A stretch of DNA of 64,000 nt from Aquibacillus sediminis (GTDB lineage Bacteria; Bacillota; Bacilli; Bacillales; Amphibacillaceae): NCBI RefSeq assembly GCF_005870085.1, contig NZ_SZNM01000004.1, forward strand, positions 62,001 through 126,000, read 5' to 3'. A program made the position numbers and the translations under genes. The stretch's first letter is position 1. Every line of letters starts with the position of its first letter. The notes below the pieces were generated by a model. The model saw nothing but the letters and a program-made list of their open reading frames with translations. It ran no database searches and was not told where the DNA came from. Shown piece by piece: positions 53,393 through 61,703 of this stretch.

Positions 53393-54199
53393 ATGAAATA
53401 TTTTATTGTTATTATTGGGGCTATAATCATTGCATTTGCTTTTAATTTTTTTCTTGTCCCATATGGAATCTTAAGTAGTGGTGTGAGTGGAATTGCGATT
53501 TTATTGGGGTTAATTACACCGTTTGATGTGGGACTAATGAATTTTGTACTTAACTTACCATTAATTATTTTAGGTTTTGTGAAGCTAGGGAAGACAATCA
53601 CCATCAATACAATCGGGTTTGTGATTGCTTTATCACTTTTTTTATACGTTTTTCCAGTGGTTGCAATTACTGATAACATCCTTCTTTCCACTATTTTTGG
53701 TGGAGTAATCAGTGGGATCGGGATTGGGTTATTATTGAAGTACTCAGGAACTTCAGGTGGTTTAGATATTTTAGCTATTATTATTTCGCGATCAAGCAAT
53801 GTGAGTGTTGGACTGTTATTAACAGCGATGAATGGTGTGATTGTTGTTATTTCGGGAACGATCTTTGGTTGGGAAATTGCCCTTTATACCCTTTTATCGA
53901 TTTATCTAACAGGTAAGTTGATTGATACAGTCCATACGAACCATATAAAATTAACCATGCAAATCGTCACAACCGAAGGCGAAGCAATACGTAATGAATT
54001 GCTCCGATCAGTATATCGCGGAATCACGATTACGGATGGTTATGGGGGTTATACCAATGAGTCGAAACAAATATTAATGATGGTTGTGACAAGGTATGAA
54101 ACGATGCAAATTAAACAGATTGTTCGTGCTCATGATCAAAAAGCATTTATTAATATTTTCAAAACAGTAGAAGTAGATGGAGAATTTGCGAAAGACTAA
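53393..54199 (+). CDS. YitT-family (DUF161/DUF2179) membrane protein
   Basis: 268 residues. Five to six hydrophobic helices are followed by a cytosolic DUF2179 domain of about 80 residues (MQIVTTEGEAIRNELLRSVY, RGITITDGYGGYTNESKQIL, QIVRAHDQKAFINI). Conserved membrane parts are FLVPYGILSSGVSGIAILLG and KYSGTSGGLDILAIII. The function is unknown; DUF2179 may bind a small ligand. ATG 53393 has GGAGGGG 5 nt upstream; the frame back to 53294 has no ribosome site. A leader with a terminator-like hairpin precedes it. Confidence 0.85.
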   Translation: MKYFIVIIGAIIIAFAFNFFLVPYGILSSGVSGIAILLGLITPFDVGLMNFVLNLPLIILGFVKLGKTITINTIGFVIALSLFLYVFPVVAITDNILLSTIFGGVISGIGIGLLLKYSGTSGGLDILAIIISRSSNVSVGLLLTAMNGVIVVISGTIFGWEIALYTLLSIYLTGKLIDTVHTNHIKLTMQIVTTEGEAIRNELLRSVYRGITITDGYGGYTNESKQILMMVVTRYETMQIKQIVRAHDQKAFINIFKTVEVDGEFAKD

Positions 54200-54255
54200 A
54201 CATATAATGAAAATGTTCAAATGAGTTATGATAATGGAAGGGCCTATCTTGTTTT

Positions 54256-54365
54256 TCTATAAACCCCCACTTAAAACATGAAACGGAGATGGATAAGCGG
54301 AAGTGATTTGTTGTTTTGGGTCGATTGGTTGGTAAAAACCCTACTGAGTGAAGTTTCACTTTATT
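54256..54365 (+). repeat. Intergenic repeat family R, internally deleted copy
   Basis: Begins CTATAAACCCCCACTTAAAAC and ends CTACTGAGTGAAGTTTCACTTT, matching the two ends of the 57309-57486 copy with the middle missing or diverged. Confidence 0.5.
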
Positions 54366-54455
54366 GTAAAAGGAAAAGCAGTTAATCTTTGTTTAGGTTG
54401 ATAACATTTTTTCTCAGCAACAGCTTTTAAAAAAGATTTGAAAGTTGGTGAAGCA

Positions 54456-54791
54456 ATGCGTGAAATGGAACAGATAACGACATTGGAACAAATGGATCGT
54501 TTTATATCTAGTCAAAAAATGAGTTTTCTTTATTTATCAAGAACTCAATGTAGTGTTTGTCATGCGCTATTGCCACAAATAAAGGAGTTAATGTTGAATT
54601 ATCCTGACATAAAGTTAGCGCATATTAATGTGGATGATGTCGAGGAGGTAGCTGGTCGACTGTCCATCTTTACGGTACCAGTATTAATTTTATATGTGGA
54701 TGGTAAAGAACATTTACGTGAAGCCCGTTTTGTTCATGTTGATACATTGGATCAAAAAATAAATAAAATTTATCGTAATGTAACACAATGA
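54456..54791 (+). CDS. Thioredoxin-fold protein
   Basis: 111 residues. The thioredoxin core shows SFLYLSRTQCSVCHALLPQI with a CSVC redox pair and, later, the cis-proline loop FTVPVLILYVDGK. The acidic helix between reads LAHINVDDVEEVAG. It is of the YusE/YdbP-type short thioredoxins of Bacillus, cytosolic with no signal peptide, and would reduce or exchange disulfides. ATG 54456 follows GGTGAAGC; TTG 54438 would add six residues. It lies between two copies of repeat R. Confidence 0.85.
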   Translation: MREMEQITTLEQMDRFISSQKMSFLYLSRTQCSVCHALLPQIKELMLNYPDIKLAHINVDDVEEVAGRLSIFTVPVLILYVDGKEHLREARFVHVDTLDQKINKIYRNVTQ

Positions 54792-54851
54792 AGAGTCAGT
54801 CCAGTTATTTTCACGGGTGGAGATGACAGGCTGTTTTTGTTAGGAAATTTT

Positions 54852-54894
54852 GTGAAGTGAAAATCTAAATAGTGGGGGCTTGCTTTTAGTTACA
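54852..54894 (-). repeat. Intergenic repeat family R, short inverted copy
   Basis: On the minus strand it reads GTAACTAAAAGCAAGCCCCCACTA, then TTTCACTTCAC. This joins the left-end block (as at 27193) directly to the right-end block, so it looks like a heavily deleted copy in the opposite orientation. Confidence 0.4.
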
Positions 54895-54944
54895 TAAGGG
54901 ATAAATTAATGGCTAGTACGGATACTAGAAGTGAGGTGAATGAA

Positions 54945-56120
54945 ATGTATAAATTGTTATCACATAATGATCTAGATGGGGTTGGTTGCGGTATATTAGC
55001 AAAGATAGCCTTTGATAACCAAGTCCAAGTTCGTTATAACTCGATTGGAAGTCTTAATCGAGAAGTAGAATATTTTTTAGAAAATGATCAAAACGACACA
55101 TTCTTGTTAATCACTGATTTATCGGTTAATGAAGAAAATGAGAAAAAGTTGCAAACATTTTATCAAGGCGGAGGAAAAGTGCAATTACTTGACCATCATA
55201 AAACCGCATTACATTTTAATGAATATGAATGGGGAAGTGTCAAGGTAGAAGATGAACAAAATAGGTTAACTTCAGCTACTTCTTTATTATATCAATATCT
55301 ACTCTCAAACAATCATATAACCCCCTCCAAAGCTATCGATGAGTTTGTGGAATTGGTTAGACAATACGATACATGGGAGTGGGAGAGAAATAATAACCTA
55401 CAAGCAAAACGGCTAAATACATTATTTTTTCTTATCTCCATTGATGAATTTGTAGACAAAATGATCAATAAACTAAGTAGTGATGAACATTTTGAATTTG
55501 ACACTTTTGAAAAACAAATCCTCGAAATGGAGGAACAAAAAATTGAACGGTATATCAATAGAAAGAAGCGTCAAGTAACACAGGTGGAATTAAATAATAA
55601 ATACGCAGGTGTGGTATATGCTGAATCCTATCATTCGGAACTTGGGAATGAACTGGGAAAGGAATATCCACATCTAGATTACATTGTCATCCTGAATATA
55701 AGCGGAAAACGTATGGGCTTTCGTACCATCCATGATGATGTAGATGTTTCAGAAATAGCTGGATATTATGGAGGTGGAGGGCATGAGAAAGCATCAGGTG
55801 CAACGATGACTGATGAAGCCTTTAAGCAGTTTGTTATCGAAACCTTCCAACAAGAACACCTAAGGGAAGATGCCAAACGGAACCGTTTCAATCAGAAACA
55901 GTCATCTTTTGGAACACTTTATAGAAATCAAAAGAATGACAAATTCTTAATCTACCCTACAAACGAGAAATGGAAGGTAGAAAGAAACAATCATGATATG
56001 GAACAGATTTATACGAACTTTGAGGATGCAGAAAGATTTTTGAAACGTAACGAACAGGTATGGATGGAACGGGATGATGCTTTTGTCCAATATTTAATGG
56101 AACAAGTGAAAGGGCAATAA
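54945..56120 (+). CDS. nrnB: Oligoribonuclease NrnB, DHH/DHHA1 family
   Basis: 391 residues, collinear with B. subtilis NrnB (YngD). The DHH motifs are in order: SHNDLDGVGCG near residue 6, LLITDLSV, LLDHHKTALH near 84, and the C-terminal DHHA1 RNA-binding GYYGGGGHEKASGATM near 280. It degrades short RNA (nano-RNA), finishing mRNA turnover, with Mn2+. ATG 54945 has GTGAGGTGA upstream; the in-frame ATG 54909 lacks a site. Confidence 0.92.
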   Translation: MYKLLSHNDLDGVGCGILAKIAFDNQVQVRYNSIGSLNREVEYFLENDQNDTFLLITDLSVNEENEKKLQTFYQGGGKVQLLDHHKTALHFNEYEWGSVKVEDEQNRLTSATSLLYQYLLSNNHITPSKAIDEFVELVRQYDTWEWERNNNLQAKRLNTLFFLISIDEFVDKMINKLSSDEHFEFDTFEKQILEMEEQKIERYINRKKRQVTQVELNNKYAGVVYAESYHSELGNELGKEYPHLDYIVILNISGKRMGFRTIHDDVDVSEIAGYYGGGGHEKASGATMTDEAFKQFVIETFQQEHLREDAKRNRFNQKQSSFGTLYRNQKNDKFLIYPTNEKWKVERNNHDMEQIYTNFEDAERFLKRNEQVWMERDDAFVQYLMEQVKGQ

Positions 56121-56411
56121 TAGGAGCCCTAACGCAAAACATTAGGAATGCAGTCGATATCTGCGGTTGCCCAGGAAATAGAACATAGCGTATAAAACGG
56201 AATTGGGACAATCTAATCTTTTTTGTATCCAGTGAATTGGATGTGTTCATATAGAGCAAATTTAAAAAAGTTGTCTGCATTGTATGATTTTTGTTAATTA
56301 TCGATTAATTCCCAGGGGATCACGCTACAATAATAGGGCGTCCATACTTAGTTGGCTAACACTTTGGATTGCAAATTCGCTGATATTGATTCTATGCTAC
56401 TCGTTACCTTA

Positions 56412-56444
56412 GATGACTTATCGATGACTTATCGATGACTTATC
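56412..56444. repeat. Three tandem copies of an 11-bp unit
   Basis: GATGACTTATC repeated three times in a row without change, inside a gene-free stretch that runs from 56121 to 56848. Confidence 0.8.
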
Positions 56445-56463
56445 GATTAAATACAATAGATAA

Positions 56464-56503
56464 AAGTAAAGGTTATGCTGGATTTTTGGCATAACCTTTA
56501 CTT
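56464..56503. terminator. Strong hairpin without an adjacent gene
   Basis: AAGTAAAGGTTATGC / GCATAACCTTTACTT, a perfect 15-bp stem with a 10-nt loop. The nearest upstream stop codon is 344 bp away (nrnB). Some transcript, possibly non-coding, may end here. Confidence 0.6.
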
Positions 56504-56848
56504 CATTCTACTAATATTTTTGCCAGGCTGCACTAATAGTATGACTATTCCCTTTAGATTACTGTTTAACTAAGAGCTAATTTTGCCTCGTGAGATTACC
56601 ATCCACGTTGGAAAGGTCCATTTGGAAAAGCTTCTTGACGATGGAACTAGATTTGCTTTTGATTAAAAATTCTAACATAACAAACGTAACTTTAGTGCTA
56701 GATAGTTTGACATGACTGTAATATTCATATAATGTTAGAATATTATACATGAAGAGTGTCTGTATTTTCTTGAAAAGCATATTAATAAGGTGTGACATAG
56801 CTTGTTCCTTATAGGGTTTATTAATTACTCGAATAAAGGGTGGATAGT

Positions 56849-57295
56849 ATGAGTAACTTTCATTATCATGTTCAAAAAGTACCAAAGCATGTACAAAAGG
56901 AGTTAGAAAATATCCAAGAACTAATCCATCCAATCATAAAGAAACGATCGCTATATGTGTTACTTAGTATCCCGCTATTGATCGTATCCGTTTTTAATAT
57001 TATCTTTTTATTATTTTTTACAGATTACAACCAGCAAATCTTTGCTTTACTGATTGTTTATGGGTTGTTAGGAGCTATTGGTTTAGCACTTAGAAAAGAA
57101 AGTAAATATAAAAAGGAACAAATCAAACAATTATCGAATCAATATATGATCGAACGAATAAAAAAAAGCCATATCCTTTCTGAACAACGGAAACAGGATT
57201 ATACTCAGAAGATTAAGCAACATCCAATCGCAGCATTTACTCATTTTGTTCAGTTTTTGTCTGAAGAAGAAAATAAAAGCAATTGGTATGAGTAA
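56849..57295 (+). CDS. DUF5392 (YwnF-like) membrane protein
   Basis: 148 residues. The N-terminal KVPKHVQKELENIQELIHP is a helix, followed by two hydrophobic segments (LYVLLSIPLLIVSVFNIIF and FALLIVYGLLGAIGLAL), then a basic helical cytosolic tail (ERIKKSHILSEQRKQ). It resembles B. subtilis YwnF, of unknown function. ATG 56849 follows AAAGGG; GTG 56840 would add three residues. Confidence 0.7.
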   Translation: MSNFHYHVQKVPKHVQKELENIQELIHPIIKKRSLYVLLSIPLLIVSVFNIIFLLFFTDYNQQIFALLIVYGLLGAIGLALRKESKYKKEQIKQLSNQYMIERIKKSHILSEQRKQDYTQKIKQHPIAAFTHFVQFLSEEENKSNWYE

Positions 57296-57308
57296 GATAT
57301 ATTTGTCC

Positions 57309-57486
57309 CGCTACAACCGCCCGTAGGACTTCCACTTCATAACAGGATAGGAAACGAAATTGTTTAAGTGGGAGTAAACTTCCACTTTTACCCCCTCGAT
57401 TTGTTCAAGGGCCTGCGGGTCTCCCTTGTGGTACTAGCACTCAGTGGTGGAAGAGCAAAAAAACATTGAGTGAAGTTTCATTTTTT
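57309..57486 (+). repeat. Intergenic repeat family R, best-preserved copy
   Basis: Blocks in order: GACTTCCACTTCATAACAGGA, GTTTAAGTGGGAGTAAACTTCC, GTTCAAGGGCCTGCGGGTC followed by TCCCTTGTGGTACTAGC, CACTCAGTGGTGGAAG and the end TTGAGTGAAGTTTCATTTT. Several blocks pair (CCACTT with AAGTGG; AGGG with CCCT). No ORF is present. It looks, from memory, like a non-autonomous remnant or an RNA-coding end of an IS200/IS605-type element; that link is unverified. Confidence 0.6.
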
Positions 57487-57609
57487 ACCAAAAATTTTAT
57501 AGCTTTTTAGTTTTATAACGTTTATAGTAGAATGTGTTATTAATCTAATAAATAGTTAACTGTATTCACTAGTACGATCTTGTATTAACAAACAAAAGGA
57601 AGGTAGTCT

Positions 57610-58776
57610 ATGTCAGAACAGGGAATTACTCGCATCAACTTAGATGGAAAGGAAATGATTCTAATCGGAACTGCACACGTTTCCAAACAAAGTGCAGAAC
57701 AAGTAAAACAAGTCATTGAAGCAGAGAATCCAGATGCTGTTTGTATTGAACTTGATGAACAACGTTATCAATCGATTGTTAGTGGAAATCAGTGGAAAGA
57801 CATGGATATATTTAAGGTGATAAAAGAAAAGAAAGCCACATTACTATTAATGAACCTTGCTATTTCTTCTTTCCAACGACGAATGGCCAAACAATTTGGA
57901 ATTAATGCTGGTCAAGAAATGATCCAAGGGATGGAATCAGCTAAAGAAGTTGATGCAGAATTAGTACTTGCAGATCGTAACATTCAAATTACGTTTGCTC
58001 GAATATGGCATGGAGTCGGTTTTTGGGGGAAAGTGAAACTGCTTATGCAAATTATATTTAGTATTTTTAGTAATGAAACCATCACAGAAGAAGAAATGGA
58101 AAAAATGAAATCTCAAGATATGCTAGATTCCATGCTAGATGAATTGACTGTCAGCTTTCCTAGGCTGAAAAAGCCATTAATCGATGAACGTGACCAATAT
58201 TTAGCTCAAAAAATTAAACAGGCTCAAGGTGACAAAGTTGTTGCTGTATTAGGGGCTGCTCATGTACCTGGGATTACTAAAGAAATATATAAAGACCATG
58301 ATTTAAACGAATTAAACCAAGTTCCACCGAAATCGAAACTGCCTAAGGTAATTGGGTGGGCAATCCCCCTTATAATCGTTTCGATTATCGCTTATACTTT
58401 TTTTGTGAATCCATCAGCAGGCTGGCAACAAACGCTTAGTTGGATCTTATGGAATGGTTCTTTTTCTGCAGTTGCGACAGCAATTGCTCTAGGTCATCCG
58501 CTTTCGATTTTAACAGCATTTTTAGCCGCGCCATTAACATCTTTAAACCCTTTAATCGCTGCTGGCTGGTTTGCGGGTATAGTACAGGCTTTAGTAAGAC
58601 GACCAAATGTTGCTGACTTTGAAAATCTTGCAGAAGATGTCCATCATGTAAAGGGATTCTGGAATAACAAAGTAACGCGAATATTATTAATCGTTGTGCT
58701 GGCTAACATTGGAAGTTCATTAGGTACTTTCATTGGGGGAGCGGATGTTCTTCGACTATTCTTTGAAAATATATAA
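57610..58776 (+). CDS. TraB-family membrane protein
   Basis: 388 residues. A soluble N-terminal TraB/PrgY domain (about 1-245) has the family signatures ILIGTAHVSKQS-like LIGTAHVSKQS near residue 18, CIELDEQRY near 52 and VVAVLGAAHVPGI near 214, and NAGQEMIQGMESAKEVDAEL. The C-terminal about 130 residues hold three or four membrane helices. TraB proteins are related to Tiki/GumN putative metallopeptidases; enterococcal TraB lowers pheromone activity. Here the role is unknown. ATG 57610 has AAAGGAAGG upstream. A terminator follows. Confidence 0.88.
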   Translation: MSEQGITRINLDGKEMILIGTAHVSKQSAEQVKQVIEAENPDAVCIELDEQRYQSIVSGNQWKDMDIFKVIKEKKATLLLMNLAISSFQRRMAKQFGINAGQEMIQGMESAKEVDAELVLADRNIQITFARIWHGVGFWGKVKLLMQIIFSIFSNETITEEEMEKMKSQDMLDSMLDELTVSFPRLKKPLIDERDQYLAQKIKQAQGDKVVAVLGAAHVPGITKEIYKDHDLNELNQVPPKSKLPKVIGWAIPLIIVSIIAYTFFVNPSAGWQQTLSWILWNGSFSAVATAIALGHPLSILTAFLAAPLTSLNPLIAAGWFAGIVQALVRRPNVADFENLAEDVHHVKGFWNNKVTRILLIVVLANIGSSLGTFIGGADVLRLFFENI

Positions 58777-58782
58777 ACAGAA

Positions 58783-58820
58783 GGAAAGAGGATGTTCTTT
58801 ATATAGGACATCCTCTTTTC
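58783..58820 (+). terminator. Rho-independent terminator
   Basis: GGAAAGAGGATGT / ACATCCTCTTTTC stem with T-rich end, 7 bp past the TraB-family gene. Confidence 0.8.
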
Positions 58821-58956
58821 CATTATGATAAAACTGAATCTTAATTGAAAAAGAAACGTATACTTTATTATTGTAGCCATTTATCCAATATAATCATTTC
58901 TAGAATTGTTCGAATAATGATAAAATGAGATAGAACTTCATCGAGGGGGAATAAAC

Positions 58957-59877
58957 ATGAATAAACAGCTTAATCGGCCGAAGGGATTTGGAGAAATTCT
59001 TGATACGACATTTCGTTTAGCAAAAAGTCATTTTTCAAACTTCTTTATGATATTACTAATTTTAGTTGGACCAGTTTATCTTTTACAAGCATTAATAAAC
59101 TTAGCTTCAGGTACTAACTTTTTAAGGCAAGTTGGTAGTGGTGGAGGGAATTGGTTTGAGCAAGTTACCACTAGTTTTGCTGATGATCCAGCCGCATCTA
59201 CGAGTCTAGCTGCAGAATTTGGGACGATGGTATTAGGTTTTTTTAGTATCATTTTATTAGCAATCGCACAGGTATCGATTTTATATGCGGTGAATGACAT
59301 AAAAAAAGGAGAAACCTTTACAGTTAAAGGTGTCATTAAAAAAGCGTTTTCCAGGTTTTGGCCTATTGTTGGTAGTAGCATCGTTGTCATGTTGATGGTG
59401 TTTGGGATGGTGGTTATACCAATCATTATGATTACGATTGCAGCTGTTACAGGTTCGTTTTTACACGCTGCTGTGGGTTTTATCATTGCAATTCCATTGT
59501 TAATAGGCTTAGTGATTACGATTGGTTTGTTATTTACACGTTGGAGTTTCTTTCTTGCGAGTGTAGCATTTGATGGAGCTGCACCGGGATTAGGGAAAAG
59601 TTGGAGCCTTACCCATAAGCGAACATGGTTCTTATTTGGATTGTATCTTGTCCTTGCTATTATTATTGGAATCATTAGTGTTGCTGTGGAAGTACCGGTT
59701 ATGCTTGTGTTGGGAAATAGTGTATTGTATACGATTATATTAAATATCGTTTCTTTGTTTACGTCGATGATCTTTGCAGTTGGTTATGCAGTGATGTATT
59801 TTGATGTTAAAGTACGAAATGATGCAGGTGATTTAAAAGAAATGATGGCTGATTATCAGGATCAAAACAAAGGATAG
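58957..59877 (+). CDS. Integral membrane protein at the head of the MoxR operon
   Basis: 306 residues with about six hydrophobic segments. The leader LNRPKGFGEILDTTFRLAKSHF recalls membrane proteins with a glycerophosphodiester phosphodiesterase-membrane-type or DUF975-type domain, which often begin with the same FGEILD...F pattern. The central SWSLTHKRTWFLFGLYL is also typical. No catalytic motif is seen. ATG 58957 follows GAGGGGGAA. DUF4129, DUF4350, moxR and DUF58 genes follow in close order, so it is probably the first cistron of that operon. Confidence 0.75.
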   Translation: MNKQLNRPKGFGEILDTTFRLAKSHFSNFFMILLILVGPVYLLQALINLASGTNFLRQVGSGGGNWFEQVTTSFADDPAASTSLAAEFGTMVLGFFSIILLAIAQVSILYAVNDIKKGETFTVKGVIKKAFSRFWPIVGSSIVVMLMVFGMVVIPIIMITIAAVTGSFLHAAVGFIIAIPLLIGLVITIGLLFTRWSFFLASVAFDGAAPGLGKSWSLTHKRTWFLFGLYLVLAIIIGIISVAVEVPVMLVLGNSVLYTIILNIVSLFTSMIFAVGYAVMYFDVKVRNDAGDLKEMMADYQDQNKG

Positions 59878-59919
59878 AAATATAGATTAAGTTTGCGAGA
59901 GAATGTTGGTGAAAAAAGA

Positions 59920-60555
59920 ATGGTTGAAATGAATCGTGCTAGGGATGAATTAGAACAGATACTTGATCAACGTGAATATCAAATCTATTATCAGGATGAT
60001 CGCAACTTCATTCAAATATGGTGGGATAATGCTAAAAGCTGGCTAGTAGATATACTGAATAACTGGTTTGATTCCTTAGAGCAATCGACAACTTTTGCCC
60101 AAGGTATTCTAGTTATTGTCACTATTATAGTTTTGTTAGGTGTAATCATTGCTGGCATTATTGGGGTTCGTACCATCGGACGAAAGCGAAGTTTCTATGA
60201 TCATCAAGCCTTACATTCGATTGGTCAGAAAGAATGGACATATAAAGACCATTTAACAGAGGCGGATAAGCAAGAAAATTTACAACAATATATTGTTGCT
60301 ATTAGACACTTATTTGTAGCATTATTACTTTATCTAGATGAGAAGCAATTCATTGAAGCCCAAAATACAAAAACGAATAAGGAATATTATGAAGAGATCC
60401 GTGGTATTGACCAAAAAAAGGCGGAACATTTTTTTCGTATTGCCTTGGTTTTCGATCAAGTAACATATGGAAAACAAATCATTGAAAAAAAAGCATTCGT
60501 TCGTTATCGAAATACGATTAGGAGCTGGATCGAACAACAGGATTATGATTCTTGA
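59920..60555 (+). CDS. DUF4129 domain protein
   Basis: 211 residues. One membrane helix near residue 70 (ILVIVTIIVLLGVIIAGIIG) separates an N-terminal part (YYQDDRNFIQIWWDNAKSWL) from a cytosolic helical DUF4129 region (LQQYIVAIRHLFVALLLYL, then FFRIALVFDQVTYGK). DUF4129 proteins are found with MoxR/DUF58/transglutaminase genes. ATG 59920 is preferred with GGTGAAAAA before it; TTG 59893 has no site. It overlaps the region before the DUF4350 start. Confidence 0.75.
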   Translation: MVEMNRARDELEQILDQREYQIYYQDDRNFIQIWWDNAKSWLVDILNNWFDSLEQSTTFAQGILVIVTIIVLLGVIIAGIIGVRTIGRKRSFYDHQALHSIGQKEWTYKDHLTEADKQENLQQYIVAIRHLFVALLLYLDEKQFIEAQNTKTNKEYYEEIRGIDQKKAEHFFRIALVFDQVTYGKQIIEKKAFVRYRNTIRSWIEQQDYDS

Positions 60556-60569
60556 GAGGGGGAGGGCAA

Positions 60570-61703
60570 TTGAAAGTAATGAATAAGTATAGGGCATGGA
60601 TGTGGCTAGCTAGCTTTCTAATTGTGTTTCTAGTTGTTAGTTTACTAGTTAGCTCACCACAACCTAAGGAATATCCCGATTATGCGTCTGACTCACCCTC
60701 TCCTACTGGCGTAAAAGGGTTATACACTTATCTAGATGATGTAAGTAGATGGTCCTCTTCCCCTGAATTGTTGGCAACACTTGGCAACAATCAGCTGTTG
60801 GTCATGGTGGAACCGTATTTTATACCTGAAACACCTGAAATGAAGGCATACATGGATTTTATCGAAACTGGAAACACGATTCTATTATTACATTCGAACC
60901 CTAAAGGTATGTTTGATATCGATACCAGTTATATAATGGAACAAGCAATTGAGCCAACAGTAGTATTTAATAAGGTTGGGGAAAAATATGATGCAGAAGT
61001 CGATTCATTCGTCCGTTTAAAAACAAAAGATAGGGATGAATCATTGCTATATGATGATCGAGGTACAATTGCATTAAAACGATCCTATGGTGAAGGGGCT
61101 TTGATTGTTGCTAATACACCAAAATGGGTGACGAATGAGGAGCTATTAAACCAAGACCACCTATCACTTGTTCAATTATTACTTCAACTCGGCACTAATA
61201 CTGGCGAAAATATTTTGTTTGATGAATATATCCACGGAGCTAAAAACACCTCTAATCTAACAACATTGTACCCACGTTGGTTATTAGTACTGGGATTGCA
61301 ATGTATATTGCTAACCTTCATATGGCTATGGTATCGGGGGAAAAGGTTCGGTCCTATCTTTATAGCAAGAGAGGAAACCGTTCGTTTTAATGATGAACGT
61401 CTTAAAGCACTAGCGGCTTGGTATCAACGTGGCAAAAGGTATCATGATTCACTTGTCATTCAAGCCGATTATCTTAAAATGTTGTTACAGGGACGCTTTG
61501 GAACCCCTCAACACATGCATTGGCAAGAGATAGCAGATTACATACAACACCATCAACCAACAATAGTTAACAAAGAGACAAAGGAAGTTTTGAATGGGTT
61601 AGGAAGTCTGCTCGAACGTAAGGAAGTCAGTAAACAAGAGTATTTATTATGGTCAAAAAGGATCGATCGTTTGCAAAGAAAGGTGGAACAGGATGAACGG
61701 TGA
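60570..61703 (+). CDS. DUF4350 domain protein
   Basis: 377 residues. TM1 (WLASFLIVFLVVSLLVSSP) is followed by an extracellular DUF4350 domain (SPSPTGVKGLYTYLDDVSRW, LLLHSNPKGMF, ILFDEYIHGA), then TM2 (RWLLVLGLQCILLTFIWLWY) near 240 and a cytosolic tail of about 115 residues. The layout matches DUF4350 proteins that sit between DUF4129 and MoxR genes. TTG 60570 is chosen since GGGGGAGG is just upstream; ATG 60579 is possible. Its stop overlaps the moxR start by 11 bp. Confidence 0.8.
   Translation: MKVMNKYRAWMWLASFLIVFLVVSLLVSSPQPKEYPDYASDSPSPTGVKGLYTYLDDVSRWSSSPELLATLGNNQLLVMVEPYFIPETPEMKAYMDFIETGNTILLLHSNPKGMFDIDTSYIMEQAIEPTVVFNKVGEKYDAEVDSFVRLKTKDRDESLLYDDRGTIALKRSYGEGALIVANTPKWVTNEELLNQDHLSLVQLLLQLGTNTGENILFDEYIHGAKNTSNLTTLYPRWLLVLGLQCILLTFIWLWYRGKRFGPIFIAREETVRFNDERLKALAAWYQRGKRYHDSLVIQADYLKMLLQGRFGTPQHMHWQEIADYIQHHQPTIVNKETKEVLNGLGSLLERKEVSKQEYLLWSKRIDRLQRKVEQDER

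Noticed and set aside
56577-56933. 118-residue minus-strand ORF
   Set aside because: It is largely antisense to the DUF5392 gene start and in AT-rich non-coding DNA; no ribosome site or family.
59076-59675. 199-residue minus-strand ORF
   Set aside because: It is antisense to the first gene of the MoxR operon; Ile/Asn-rich shadow without a start signal.
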